A stretch of DNA of 36,520 nt, from positions 1-36,520 of the forward strand of contig CADCVI010000098.1 in NCBI GenBank assembly GCA_902806105.1. The letters are read 5' to 3'. The first letter of the stretch is position 1, and the number at the start of each line of letters is the position of its first letter. The notes beneath the pieces were generated by a model, which ran no database searches, had not been told where the DNA came from, and saw nothing but the letters and a program-made list of their open reading frames with translations. A program made the position numbers and the translations under genes. This document shows, one piece after another, positions 1-10,628 of this stretch. Source of the DNA: an uncultured Rubrobacteraceae bacterium (GTDB lineage Bacteria > Actinomycetota > Rubrobacteria > Rubrobacterales > Rubrobacteraceae).

Positions 1-1023
1 ATCTCTGGCGCCCGCCCCGCTCTCGAGGCTCTAGGTGAGCGGGTGGGGGCGCTCCTGGCGACGAGCGCCGTGGGGAACGGGCTCTTCGCCGGCAGCTCCT
101 ACGACCTCGGTATCTCCGGCGGCTTCTCCTCGCCCCTGGCCGTCGAGAAGCTGGCAGAGGCTGATGTTGTGCTCGCCTTCGGAGCATCGCTCAACCGCTG
201 GACCACGCGCCACGGCGGGCTCTTCTCACCTTCGGCGCGAGTGGTACAGGTGGATCTTGATGAGGAGTCCATAGGCGTGCTGCATCGTGTCGACATCGGC
301 GTCGTGGGCGACGTTGCGCAGGCTGCGCGGGCGATGGTCGAGGGCCTGGACCGGCGCGGAACACGAAAGATCGGCTTCCGGTCGCCAGGGATGGAGGAGG
401 AGATCTCGGCTCGCCGGTGGCGGGACGAGCCGTACGAGGAGAGCGGAACAAGCGGATGCATCGACCCGCGGACCCTGAGCATCGCGCTCGACGACCTGCT
501 GCCGGAGGAGCGGACCGTCTCGACCGACTCCGGGCACTTCCTCGGCTACCCCTCGATGTATCTCGCGGTCCCCGACGAGCGGGGCTTCGTCTTCCCCAAT
601 GCCTTCCAGTCCGTGGGCCTTGGTCTCGCCTGCGGGATCGGGGCCGCGGTCGGACGGCCCGACCGTGTCTCCGTCGCCGCCGTGGGCGATGGCGGGGCTC
701 TTATGGCCCTGGGGGAGCTTGAGACCGCCGTTCGGTACGGGTTGCCGATGCTCGTCGTGGTCTACAACGATGCCGCGTATGGCGCCGAAGTTCATCACTT
801 CGGGCCGATGGGGCGGCCGGTGGATCTGGCCCAGTTCCCCGAGACAGACTTCGCCGCGCTCGCGCGTGCCGCGGGGGGCGAGGGCCTGACCGTCCGGTGC
901 CGGGAGGACCTCGCGCCTCTCAAGGGCTGGCTCGGGCGGCGCGACGGACCCATGGTGATCGACGCGAAGGTCGACCCCGGGACACGTGCCGGGTGGATCG
1001 AAGAGGCCTTTCGCGCCCACTAG
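1..1023 (+). CDS. Thiamine-diphosphate-dependent enzyme, acetolactate-synthase-like (5' end outside window)
   Basis: The reading frame is open from base 1, so this is the C-terminal ~340 residues of a longer protein whose start lies upstream. It matches the middle and C-terminal domains of the ThDP enzyme superfamily (acetolactate synthase, benzoylformate decarboxylase and relatives). The ThDP/Mg-binding motif is visible near nt 682-770: GDG, about 25 residues, then VVYND. The preceding segment, with a phrase like VLAFGASLNRWTT, resembles the central domain. Members decarboxylate or ligate 2-oxo acids; the substrate cannot be set from this fragment. The gene ends TAG, 28 bp before the cyclase-family gene on the same strand, so the two probably share a transcript and a small catabolic pathway. 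Superfamily is confident; specific activity is unknown. Confidence 0.85.
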   Translation: MSGARPALEALGERVGALLATSAVGNGLFAGSSYDLGISGGFSSPLAVEKLAEADVVLAFGASLNRWTTRHGGLFSPSARVVQVDLDEESIGVLHRVDIGVVGDVAQAARAMVEGLDRRGTRKIGFRSPGMEEEISARRWRDEPYEESGTSGCIDPRTLSIALDDLLPEERTVSTDSGHFLGYPSMYLAVPDERGFVFPNAFQSVGLGLACGIGAAVGRPDRVSVAAVGDGGALMALGELETAVRYGLPMLVVVYNDAAYGAEVHHFGPMGRPVDLAQFPETDFAALARAAGGEGLTVRCREDLAPLKGWLGRRDGPMVIDAKVDPGTRAGWIEEAFRAH

Positions 1024-1051
1024 ATGAGAGACAAGAGAACCAGGAGGAGCC

Positions 1052-4289
<3,238 letters not shown>

Positions 4290-4381
4290 AGCCCTCTTGA
4301 CGCTACCGATGGTGCTCGAATCGAGGGTGGCGTACCACGGGTTGCGCCGGTCCGTGGGTGGCGTGAGCCACGCTTGATGCG

Positions 4382-4387
4382 TATCAT
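4382..4387 (+). promoter_or_regulatory. -10 element of the 4397 gene, probably leaderless
   Basis: TATCAT lies 9 nt before the GTG start at 4397. No ribosome binding site and no convincing -35 are visible. Confidence 0.4.
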
Positions 4388-4396
4388 GCCTCGAAC

Positions 4397-5389
4397 GTGA
4401 GCGGCAGAGCGAGAGGGGGGAATAGCGCCCGGGTCCTCAAGGGCCTCTCGTTGCTCTACCTCTTCGGGTTGGGCATCGCCCTCCTGCTCGTCCACGGCGA
4501 CTCCTACGAGCCCGCCGTCTCCTTCGTTCCGCTGTACCTGATCGCTGCCGTAATCGTGACGGCCGCCGTCGCCCTCCTGTTGCTCCCGACGAGGCAGTTC
4601 GGTGAGGGTTTCTGCGTGTTCTCCTACGCCCTCTACGCAGCCCTCGTGGCGGCGGCGACGTTCTTTACGGGTGGCGTCTCGAGCGAGCTCCACGCCCTCT
4701 TCGTCCCGCTGCTCTTCGCCCCCGCGCTCCACGGCTCCTGGAGAACTGGCCTGCCGGTAGTGCTGGCCGTGATCGTAAGCTACGCCCTCGCCATGCTCCC
4801 GGACATCCTCGACGCCGTGGAGGGCTCGGGCGGACCTGCGCTGGTCTTCTTCAGGCTCGCGACCTTCGCCCTGATCGGCGTCTTCGCTCTCTCCGTGGCG
4901 GGGAGGAGGGGGGCCTCCGAGACCGATGACGGTTACGCCCTCGACGAGGACGGGTCGATGCTGCTCGGGAAGGTCACCTCCGAGATCGAGGCGCGGCGGG
5001 GGGCTCCGGTCGGCGTTCTCCTCGTAGACCCCGGGCACGGGGTGGAGGACGTCGCCCTGCTCCTGGATCGGGTCCAGACCAGGATCGGGGAGCCCTTCCT
5101 CCTCGGGGAGGGCTCCGTTTTCGGGGTCGTGCTCGGCGGGGCGAACGAGGGTGCCGTCGAGAGCGCGGCGCGGCGGGCGCTGGCCGCGGCGGGCTCCCTG
5201 GGGGCCGAGGAGACACGGGCGGGGGCTGCGGTCTACCCGCGCGACGCGAGGACGGCCGGAGACCTGCTCGCCGCGGCCGGCCGAGCCCTGGAGACCGCCT
5301 TCGAGATCGAGAGTCCGAGCGCGATCGTCCTCGCGGGCAGGAGCACGGGAAGGACCGAGGGTACCGGTACCTACGGGGCCGCGCGCTAG
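4397..5389 (+). CDS. Membrane protein with degenerate GGDEF-like C-terminal domain
   Basis: 330 residues. The N-terminal half holds about five or six hydrophobic segments (near residues 13-33, 40-65, 72-95, 100-117, 120-137 and 150-170), like MASE-type sensor membrane domains. Residues about 190-320 are soluble, with the spacing of a GGDEF domain (GVLLVDPGHG, ARRALAAAGSL, AAVYPRDARTAGDLLAAAGRAL), but no GG[DE]EF motif is present. The protein is probably a membrane sensor with an inactive cyclase-like output, or a scaffold. The start is GTG at 4397, 9 nt after TATCAT and without a Shine-Dalgarno sequence. It lies 107 bp after the small GGDEF-like gene. A strong inverted repeat follows the stop. 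The membrane prediction is firm; the GGDEF relationship is weaker. Confidence 0.72.
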   Translation: MSGRARGGNSARVLKGLSLLYLFGLGIALLLVHGDSYEPAVSFVPLYLIAAVIVTAAVALLLLPTRQFGEGFCVFSYALYAALVAAATFFTGGVSSELHALFVPLLFAPALHGSWRTGLPVVLAVIVSYALAMLPDILDAVEGSGGPALVFFRLATFALIGVFALSVAGRRGASETDDGYALDEDGSMLLGKVTSEIEARRGAPVGVLLVDPGHGVEDVALLLDRVQTRIGEPFLLGEGSVFGVVLGGANEGAVESAARRALAAAGSLGAEETRAGAAVYPRDARTAGDLLAAAGRALETAFEIESPSAIVLAGRSTGRTEGTGTYGAAR

Positions 5390-5400
5390 AGCCCCGCGTT

Positions 5401-5453
5401 GCCCCTCTCCGAAACCATCCCGGGTCCTGGCTCGTACCGGGGTTTCGAGGGGC
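5401..5453 (+). terminator. Hairpin between the 4397 gene and pspA
   Basis: Arms GCCCCTC + GAAACC (5401-5407, 5411-5416) pair with GGTTTC + GAGGGGC (5441-5453), with a 3-nt bulge. It starts 11 nt after the upstream stop. No T-run follows. It covers the place where a pspA -35 box would lie, so it may also have a regulatory role. Confidence 0.45.
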
Positions 5454-5455
5454 AA

Positions 5456-5464
5456 TGTTATAAT
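5456..5464 (+). promoter_or_regulatory. Extended -10 promoter of the pspA operon
   Basis: TGTTATAAT is a perfect TGn-TATAAT extended -10. No -35 match is found because the hairpin arm occupies that position. The predicted leader is about 45 nt and ends in GGCGGAGGGT before ATG 5516. Confidence 0.6.
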
Positions 5465-5515
5465 TGTCTTCAGGTTTGGGCTAGGTCTTCGACCCTTTGG
5501 GGGTAGGCGGAGGGT

Positions 5516-6259
5516 ATGGGAAGGTTCACGAGGGTGGTTCGCGGCTTCTTCGGCAGGTTCCTCTCGGGTGTGGAGGGACGCAACCCCGAGGTACTCCTGG
5601 AGAACGCCGTCCAGGATGAGCTAGAAAATCTCAAAAGGCTCCAGGTCGCGACGGCCAGGACGATGGCTTACGAGAAGATGCTTTCGAGCGACGCTGCCGA
5701 GAAGAGCAAGGTTGCCACGGTCAAGGACCGTCAGGCCCGCGAGCTCACCTCCCGGGGGCAGCGGGAGGCTGCCATAGCGGTCCTCCAGCAGAAACAGGAA
5801 GCCGAAGCCCGCCTCACGGAGCTCGAAAGCAGGCTCATCGAGGCGCGGAGCAACTCCGAAGAGATGGAGAGGGCTTTCCGCGATCAGGAGCGCAGGTACA
5901 ACGAGGTCGTCCGCGAGCGGGCGGCGCTCATGGAGGAGCACCAGCGCGCCAAGGCCCTTCGCGCCGCGAACGATGCTCGCGCCACCGTCTCGCTCACCGA
6001 CTCCAGCCGCGACCTCGACAAGGCCCGCCAGGCCATAAAGCAGGCCTCCTTCGAGGCCCAGGCCGTCGGCGAGCTTGGCACCAGCGAGACGCAACGCCAG
6101 ATCGCCGCCGCCGAGGTCGACCTCAAGCGCCTCGACGCCGAGCGCGAACTGGAGATGATGGAGATCCAGATGGGTATAAAGCCCGCGGGCTCCCTCGAGG
6201 ATGGAGCCCGTAACCCGGAAGAACGAAAGGCGAAGCGTGGCGCAGGGGACGGTACGTAA
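5516..6259 (+). CDS. pspA: PspA/IM30 family envelope-stress protein
   Basis: 247 residues, almost entirely helical coiled coil, with the PspA/IM30 opening: an amphipathic N-terminal helix (FTRVVRGFFGRF), then PEVLLENAVQDE, EAAIAVLQQKQ and a long heptad-rich region to about residue 215. Family members bind stressed cytoplasmic membranes, form ESCRT-III-like assemblies and limit proton leakage. The C-terminal 30 residues are charged and disordered. Start ATG 5516 has GGCGGAGGG upstream. It is the first gene of a tight operon: its TAA is followed directly by the GTG of the next gene, and two further genes overlap by 4 nt each. An extended -10 promoter precedes it. Family assignment is confident. 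Confidence 0.9.
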   Translation: MGRFTRVVRGFFGRFLSGVEGRNPEVLLENAVQDELENLKRLQVATARTMAYEKMLSSDAAEKSKVATVKDRQARELTSRGQREAAIAVLQQKQEAEARLTELESRLIEARSNSEEMERAFRDQERRYNEVVRERAALMEEHQRAKALRAANDARATVSLTDSSRDLDKARQAIKQASFEAQAVGELGTSETQRQIAAAEVDLKRLDAERELEMMEIQMGIKPAGSLEDGARNPEERKAKRGAGDGT

Positions 6260-7051
6260 GTGACCCGCGGGAGAAACGGCGGGTTTTCGCGGCTCGTGTA
6301 TCGGCTCGCGCCGTTCGGAATGATTACGAGCCTGGGGGCTACGGCCGCCTATGCCGAGGCATGGCCTCTAGCGGTCGTCCTCGGTGCCGGGTCTCTGTTC
6401 GCCGGGAAGCGCCTCCTCGACCGCAAGGGGAACGAGCGGCGAGAGCTCTCTCGACGTTCGCGTCAGAACGTGGCCGAGCTCAGGCGGGTTGCCTGGACGG
6501 ACAGGGTAGCGGCCCCGCAGATGAAGCGTTTGATCGCTCTTCAGGAGGGCGTACTGGAGAGCTTCGCGCTCGTACCGGAGGAGTACGGGCTGCTCCTCTC
6601 GGATGACCTGAACACCGTCGTGGACGAGGTTGAGATGTCGGCCCACCTCGCGCGGCGCAGGGCGGCTCTCAGGAAGCACCTCGAGAGCGTGGACCGGCGG
6701 GCCGTGCGGGGGCGGATAGCCGAGTTGAACGATGAGATCGGGGCGCTGGAAGAAGGTTCCGCGTTGCGGGCGTCGTTCGAGGCGGCGCTGGAGGGGCGGC
6801 GCGGTGAGCTCGCGGCGATCGACGCGGTACCGGAGGCGATAGGGACCATCAACGCGCAGCTCGAAGGGATCGAGGGGCTGCTCGGCAATCTGCGCGGCGA
6901 GCTTCTCGCCCTCGACCCGGGCCTCTCTCCCTACGCTCTGGAGTCCGGGCTCGTGTCGATCAAGGAGCGGGTTTCGTACTTCCGGCGGGGCCTCGACGAG
7001 GCGACGCGGAGCCTCGAAAAGAGCTTGCCGGAGGAGGCACCGGCACGATGA
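6260..7051 (+). CDS. Membrane-anchored coiled-coil protein, PspA operon partner
   Basis: 263 residues, no family recognised. Residues about 17-50 form one or two hydrophobic segments (PFGMITSLGATAAYAEAW and PLAVVLGAGSLFAG). They are followed by a basic stretch and a long helical cytoplasmic region with heptad character to the end. The layout resembles other small membrane partners encoded beside actinobacterial pspA genes (compare mycobacterial PspM), but sequence similarity to these was not established. The GTG start sits immediately after the pspA stop (TAAGTG), implying translational coupling. It overlaps the next gene by ATGA. Inference: it anchors PspA or senses the membrane state. Confidence 0.75.
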   Translation: MTRGRNGGFSRLVYRLAPFGMITSLGATAAYAEAWPLAVVLGAGSLFAGKRLLDRKGNERRELSRRSRQNVAELRRVAWTDRVAAPQMKRLIALQEGVLESFALVPEEYGLLLSDDLNTVVDEVEMSAHLARRRAALRKHLESVDRRAVRGRIAELNDEIGALEEGSALRASFEAALEGRRGELAAIDAVPEAIGTINAQLEGIEGLLGNLRGELLALDPGLSPYALESGLVSIKERVSYFRRGLDEATRSLEKSLPEEAPAR

Positions 7052-7725
7052 GCGAGCGCAAGGGATTCTTTGCCAGGTTGTTCGGGGGAGGGGGAGAGGA
7101 CGAGGGGGAGACCCGCCTCTACTCCAACGAGGAGATCGGGTCTGGCGAGCGGCGCGACGAGCCCCCGCCCCGCGAGATCGAGCAGCACCCGTACGGTTTC
7201 ACGGTCGAGCGGGCGGCGGAGATTATCGACGACCTGCCGCCGGACGTCTCTCCGGAGAGCGCCGTGCGCATAGTGCGCGGCACGCTGACGGCCGCCGGCA
7301 TCCGGGTCGAGGACCTCGAACGTTCCACGCGCGCCAGGCAGACGAAGCTCCGGTCCGAGATAGGGCTCGCCCGGGGCCGGCAGGACGAGCTGCGGGAGAG
7401 GGCCGACGAGGTCATCCGCTCCCTCCAGGAGGAGATCCGCAAGGCCGAGCAGGCCCGCGACAACGGCGTCGCCGAGGAGGAGAGCAGGATCGAGCGCGCC
7501 ACCGCTGGCCTCGGAGATATCAAGAGGGTCCGCCGCTTCTTCGACTTCGGTGTGGAGGAAGACGAGAACGAGCCCGCCGAGGTCGAGGCCATCCGCCCGG
7601 CTAGCGACGACACGCAGGTCTTCGCGCCCTTCGACGCCGACGACTCGGCGGAGGATGTCGACCGGACCCGGGTGCTCAGGCGTCCCGGTCCCTCGGAAGC
7701 GGACACCGACGCCGGTCAGAGGTGA
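7048..7725 (+). CDS. Coiled-coil PspA operon protein with helical N-terminal module
   Basis: 225 residues. After a short basic start (SERKGFFARLFGGGG) and an acidic linker, residues about 50-95 form a compact helical module (TVERAAEIIDDLPPDV, then SAVRIVRGTLTAAGI). Residues about 95-175 are coiled coil ending in VRRFFDFG, and the last 45 residues are acidic and disordered. I recall similar LPPDV-plus-coiled-coil proteins as PspA neighbours in other bacteria but cannot name a family. The amphipathic N-terminus could touch membranes. ATG overlaps the preceding stop by 4 nt (ATGA), and the TGA stop overlaps the J-domain gene start (GTGA). The function is inferred from the operon only. Confidence 0.75.
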   Translation: MSERKGFFARLFGGGGEDEGETRLYSNEEIGSGERRDEPPPREIEQHPYGFTVERAAEIIDDLPPDVSPESAVRIVRGTLTAAGIRVEDLERSTRARQTKLRSEIGLARGRQDELRERADEVIRSLQEEIRKAEQARDNGVAEEESRIERATAGLGDIKRVRRFFDFGVEEDENEPAEVEAIRPASDDTQVFAPFDADDSAEDVDRTRVLRRPGPSEADTDAGQR

Positions 7726-8249
7726 GCCTGGGCCGCCGCTTCGGACGCCTGGCCCGGGGCTTCGTCTCCAGGAACATCGGAGAGGAGCGTTTCAAGGAGA
7801 CGGTCCGCTTCGGCCGCGAGCGCGGCGAGACCCTGAAGGATGCTTTCGGAGCCGCGTGGCGCGGCGCGTCTGAGGAGTGGCGGGCCGCCGAACAGCGCCG
7901 CGCCGCCGAGCAGGAGTCCACCGCCGAGCAGGAGTCCGCCGACGAACGGACTTCCCCCGGGGAACACTCCTCGACGCGCGCCTCCTGGCGCCCCTCCGGG
8001 TCCTGGCGGGACGTGGCGCCGGGATACATCCCTCGGAAGTATCCGCCGGAGGTGCTCCTCGCCTATCACAAGCTCGGTCTCAGCCCCGGCGACGGGCTGG
8101 ATGCCGCCAACAAGAAGAGGCGGGATCTCGTCAAGCGCCACCACCCCGACAGGTTCGCGGAGCCGGATAAGAGGGCGCGCGCCGAGCGGCTGACGGCGGA
8201 GATCAACGCCGCGCACGACGTCGTGGAGCGCTACCTGCTCGGGAGCTAG
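7722..8249 (+). CDS. J-domain (DnaJ-like) protein of the PspA operon
   Basis: 175 residues with a C-terminal J domain (about residues 108-175). It contains the HPD tripeptide in KRHHPDRF that stimulates Hsp70 ATPase, preceded by LAYHKLGLSPGDGLDAANKKRRDLV and followed by the usual last helices. The first 60 residues are basic and helical; residues about 60-95 are low-complexity (Glu, Ala, Gln, Ser). There is no G/F region, zinc finger or substrate-binding domain, so this is a class III co-chaperone. Its GTG overlaps the previous stop by 4 nt. Inference: it recruits DnaK to PspA assemblies or clients at the membrane, possibly for disassembly. Confidence 0.85.
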   Translation: MSLGRRFGRLARGFVSRNIGEERFKETVRFGRERGETLKDAFGAAWRGASEEWRAAEQRRAAEQESTAEQESADERTSPGEHSSTRASWRPSGSWRDVAPGYIPRKYPPEVLLAYHKLGLSPGDGLDAANKKRRDLVKRHHPDRFAEPDKRARAERLTAEINAAHDVVERYLLGS

Positions 8250-8510
8250 ACAGCACCTCGTCCAGTACCTACGGATCAAAAACGAACTGCGTTGCCGTAG
8301 CTTCTCGCAGGAGGCAGGCGTCAGGGGAGAGTAATCCGGAGAGCCGGCTAGTGCGTGTCTCCCGACAGGACGGATTTTAGGCAGTCTGCACGTTTCTCGG
8401 CGTCAAGCGCCCGGCGGCGAGAAGTCGCCAGCATAGGTGTGGTGCGCTATCCGATATGAGGCACCGGCTTGCACTCAACCAAAGGCAGCCGAAGCGGGAA
8501 AGGAAAAGGA

Positions 8511-8951
8511 GTGAGGCTCGACGAGCGGGACCACAGGTCGTTGGTGCTCTGGGCTGCTGAGTGTGCCGAGCACGTCCTCCCGTGCTTCGAGGAGAAGTAC
8601 CCGAAGGACGACCGGCCTCGGAATGCCGTCGAAGCGGGGCGTGCCTGGGTGCGTGGCGAGCTCTCCACGGGCGAAGCGCGTGCCGCGGCGTTTGCCGCCC
8701 ACGCCGCCGCCAGAGACGCCGATGGAGCCGCGGCCCGTGCCGCGGCCCGCGCCGCCGGTCACGCCGCCGCGACCGCCCACGTCGCCGGTCATGCCGCACA
8801 CGCCGCGACCTACGCCGCAGCGGCCTCCACCGACGCCGGAGTCTCCACTGGTTCCGCCGCTACCTCCAGCAGGGAGCGTGATCGGCAGTACCGACGCCTC
8901 CCGGAGCACCTCCGGCCGGTAGCGTTTCCGGCACGGAGCAACGACTGCTGA
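8511..8951 (+). CDS. Imm-5-like putative immunity protein, first copy
   Basis: 146 residues. The sequence matches the family annotated as putative immunity protein (Imm-5-like): LWAAECAEHVLPCFEEKYP, then DDRPRNAVEAGRAWVRGE, an Ala/His-rich helical stretch (AAGHAAATAHVAGHAAHAA), and the closing RQYRRLPEHLRPVAFP. The true function is unproven; the name comes from association with toxin systems in some genomes. No toxin gene is adjacent. The start is taken as GTG 8511, with AGGA at 8501-8504; a TTG at 8469 in the same frame is possible. It stands alone after the psp operon, about 260 bp downstream. A second family member lies at 33035-33574. Confidence 0.8.
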   Translation: MRLDERDHRSLVLWAAECAEHVLPCFEEKYPKDDRPRNAVEAGRAWVRGELSTGEARAAAFAAHAAARDADGAAARAAARAAGHAAATAHVAGHAAHAATYAAAASTDAGVSTGSAATSSRERDRQYRRLPEHLRPVAFPARSNDC

Positions 8952-9157
8952 GGGCGTGCGAAGAGTTCCCTAGCGGCTATCGTGCCGGGCTACGGCTGAT
9001 GTATTCCGTGCAGCGGAGGCGCCGGGCGGTTGCGACCGGCCCTTTACCTTCGGCATTGCGTGGACGATCCGCTGCCACTGCGAACGTCTAGTTTACTGCT
9101 ACGGCTTACGCCAGGGGTATTGCAGCAGCCGGACCAGCTCGATCCATGAGACGCGGC

Positions 9158-9784
9158 CTAGCCGACCAGTTCCCCGCGGACGATGAGACGCTTGTCGAAC
9201 TCCGGTATGGGGGTGCAGGTCTGAAGGGAGATGATCGTCTTGCCGGGGACCGGGTAGGTCACCCAGTAGTCTTCGGGGCGGACGGTGAGGAGGTCGTAGA
9301 CCTTGAAGGTGAACTCCTTGCCGGCCAGGTTCTTCACGAAGATCTCGTCTCCCGGCTCCATCTTGTCGAGCTCGTAGAAGACGTAGGGGATTTTCGTGCG
9401 CATGTAGCCCAGGGCGTGGCCGACGACGACGGTGTTCGACCCGTCCTCCCAGGGGGCACCCGTGCCGTCGAGGTGGATGATGCCCTCCTGATCGAGCGCG
9501 ACCTGGCTGTCGGCGGTCGGCACCGCGATGTCTTCCAGGCCGAGCTTCGGGATGCTCACCGTGATCTGTCCGTTCGAACCGGCGCCGTCCTGGGCGCTCG
9601 CGCGCCGCCCCGGGTCAGCCCGCTTGCCGTTCGGGTCTTCTCCTAGCAGGGTGCGGGCGTTCTCGACCTCGGTCGGCCGAATCTCCAGCGAGGCCGTCTC
9701 GGTCCTCGGGTACGCGGGCAGGGCCGCGAGGCCCAGCAGGGCGAGCGAGACGAGGAGCAGAGATAGCTTGAAGCTCTTGAACAT
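9158..9784 (-). CDS. Sortase, class E-like, first of a pair
   Basis: 208 residues with an N-terminal hydrophobic segment (about residues 6-24) that serves as membrane anchor, a low-complexity linker, and a sortase beta-barrel from about residue 72 (ITVSIPKLGLEDIAVP). The catalytic triad is present: His123 in VVGHALGYM, Cys190 in SLQTCTP and Arg199 in KRLIVRG. Sortases cleave a C-terminal LPxTG-like signal and attach proteins to the cell wall or build pili; the TC motif and length fit the actinobacterial class E/D group. No sortase substrate is visible in this window. A TATAAT (minus strand, 9798-9793) lies 8 nt before the ATG with no Shine-Dalgarno sequence. It is 46 bp downstream of the second sortase but may have its own promoter. 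Confidence 0.9.
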   Translation of the reverse strand: MFKSFKLSLLLVSLALLGLAALPAYPRTETASLEIRPTEVENARTLLGEDPNGKRADPGRRASAQDGAGSNGQITVSIPKLGLEDIAVPTADSQVALDQEGIIHLDGTGAPWEDGSNTVVVGHALGYMRTKIPYVFYELDKMEPGDEIFVKNLAGKEFTFKVYDLLTVRPEDYWVTYPVPGKTIISLQTCTPIPEFDKRLIVRGELVG

Positions 9785-9792
9785 CGCGCAGA

Positions 9793-9798
9793 ATTATA
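9793..9798 (-). promoter_or_regulatory. -10 element of the first sortase gene
   Basis: Perfect TATAAT on the minus strand, 8 nt before ATG 9784. No -35 match and no ribosome binding site, so a leaderless transcript is likely. Confidence 0.5.
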
Positions 9799-9830
9799 TA
9801 GCCCTTACCGAGAAACCATCGGGACGGCTG

Positions 9831-10553
9831 CTACTTTACGAGTTTGGCGCGGACGATGAGGCGTTTCTCGAAGGAGGGCTCGGGCCAGCAGGTCTGGAGG
9901 GAGATGATCTTCTTGCCCTCGACGGGCCTCGTGACCCAGATGTCGTCGGGGTCCACGACCATGCTCTCGTAGACGCGGTACTCGTAGGTCTCGCCGGCAG
10001 CATCCCGGACGCTCACGCGGTCGCCCTTCTGCATCTCTTCGAGATCCCGAAAGGCGTAGGTGACGCGGCTCTCGGCGTAGCCGATGGCGTGGGCGGCGAT
10101 GTAGGTGTTCGAGCCCTTCTGGTAGGGGAAGCCGGTGCCGGAGAGGTGCATGATCCCCTCGCGATCTAGGTAAGACTGATCCGGCGAGTCCCCTACCTTG
10201 ACGTCCTTCAGCCCGAGGCGGGGCACCGTGAGCTTGAGCTTGTTGCTCGGGGGCGCGGCCTTTTCCTCGGGAGCATCCTTCCCGGAGGATGGGTTCTCTC
10301 CCGCAGTATTCTCGTTCGGGACGTCCCTGTCCGGGACGGGTCCATCTTCGGGGGCGTCCTTGTCGGCCGGGCCGGGGAGCGCCGCGGTATTCTCGCCCCT
10401 CACCCTGGAGGACTCGTTCTCGGCGATGGCACGGGCCTCTTCCGGGGAGGCTGGTTCTGCGCGGGCGGTCGATAAGGGGCCGTAGGCCAGAAGGGCGGCG
10501 AGCGCCAGCAGCGCGGCGGTTGTTTTAACGGGATATCTTGTGATCGCGAACAT
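9831..10553 (-). CDS. Sortase, class E-like, second of a pair
   Basis: 240 residues: an N-terminal signal-anchor (about residues 10-30, TTAALLALAALLAYG), then a long Pro/Glu/Asp-rich linker (about residues 33-103) that could span the cell wall, then the sortase domain. The triad is His155 (AAHAIGYA), Cys222 (SLQTCWP) and Arg231 (KRLIVRA). It is a clear paralogue of the neighbouring sortase, with a much longer linker and CWP in place of CTP after the catalytic cysteine. The start is ATG 10553, supported by GAGGAGG just upstream, unlike the apparently leaderless sibling. An in-frame reading extending further upstream would run antisense through the recombinase-like gene and is not credible. Substrates are unknown. 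Confidence 0.9.
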   Translation of the reverse strand: MFAITRYPVKTTAALLALAALLAYGPLSTARAEPASPEEARAIAENESSRVRGENTAALPGPADKDAPEDGPVPDRDVPNENTAGENPSSGKDAPEEKAAPPSNKLKLTVPRLGLKDVKVGDSPDQSYLDREGIMHLSGTGFPYQKGSNTYIAAHAIGYAESRVTYAFRDLEEMQKGDRVSVRDAAGETYEYRVYESMVVDPDDIWVTRPVEGKKIISLQTCWPEPSFEKRLIVRAKLVK

Positions 10554-10616
10554 CGTTCCTCCTCGCGCATGAGGTGCCGGGCCTCCGGGCGTTCCGGGCG
10601 CGCGGGCTTTTACGGT

Positions 10617-10622
10617 TAAAAT
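10617..10622 (+). promoter_or_regulatory. -10 element of the recombinase-like gene
   Basis: TAAAAT lies 6 nt before ATG 10629 with no Shine-Dalgarno sequence, so a leaderless transcript is likely. It lies in the 75-bp divergent gap with the second sortase. Confidence 0.45.
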
Positions 10623-10628
10623 ATACCT

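Noticed and set aside
8381..8445. Terminator after the psp operon
   Set aside because: Only a short, imperfect TTCTCG/CGAGAA match separated by a long loop; no convincing stem.
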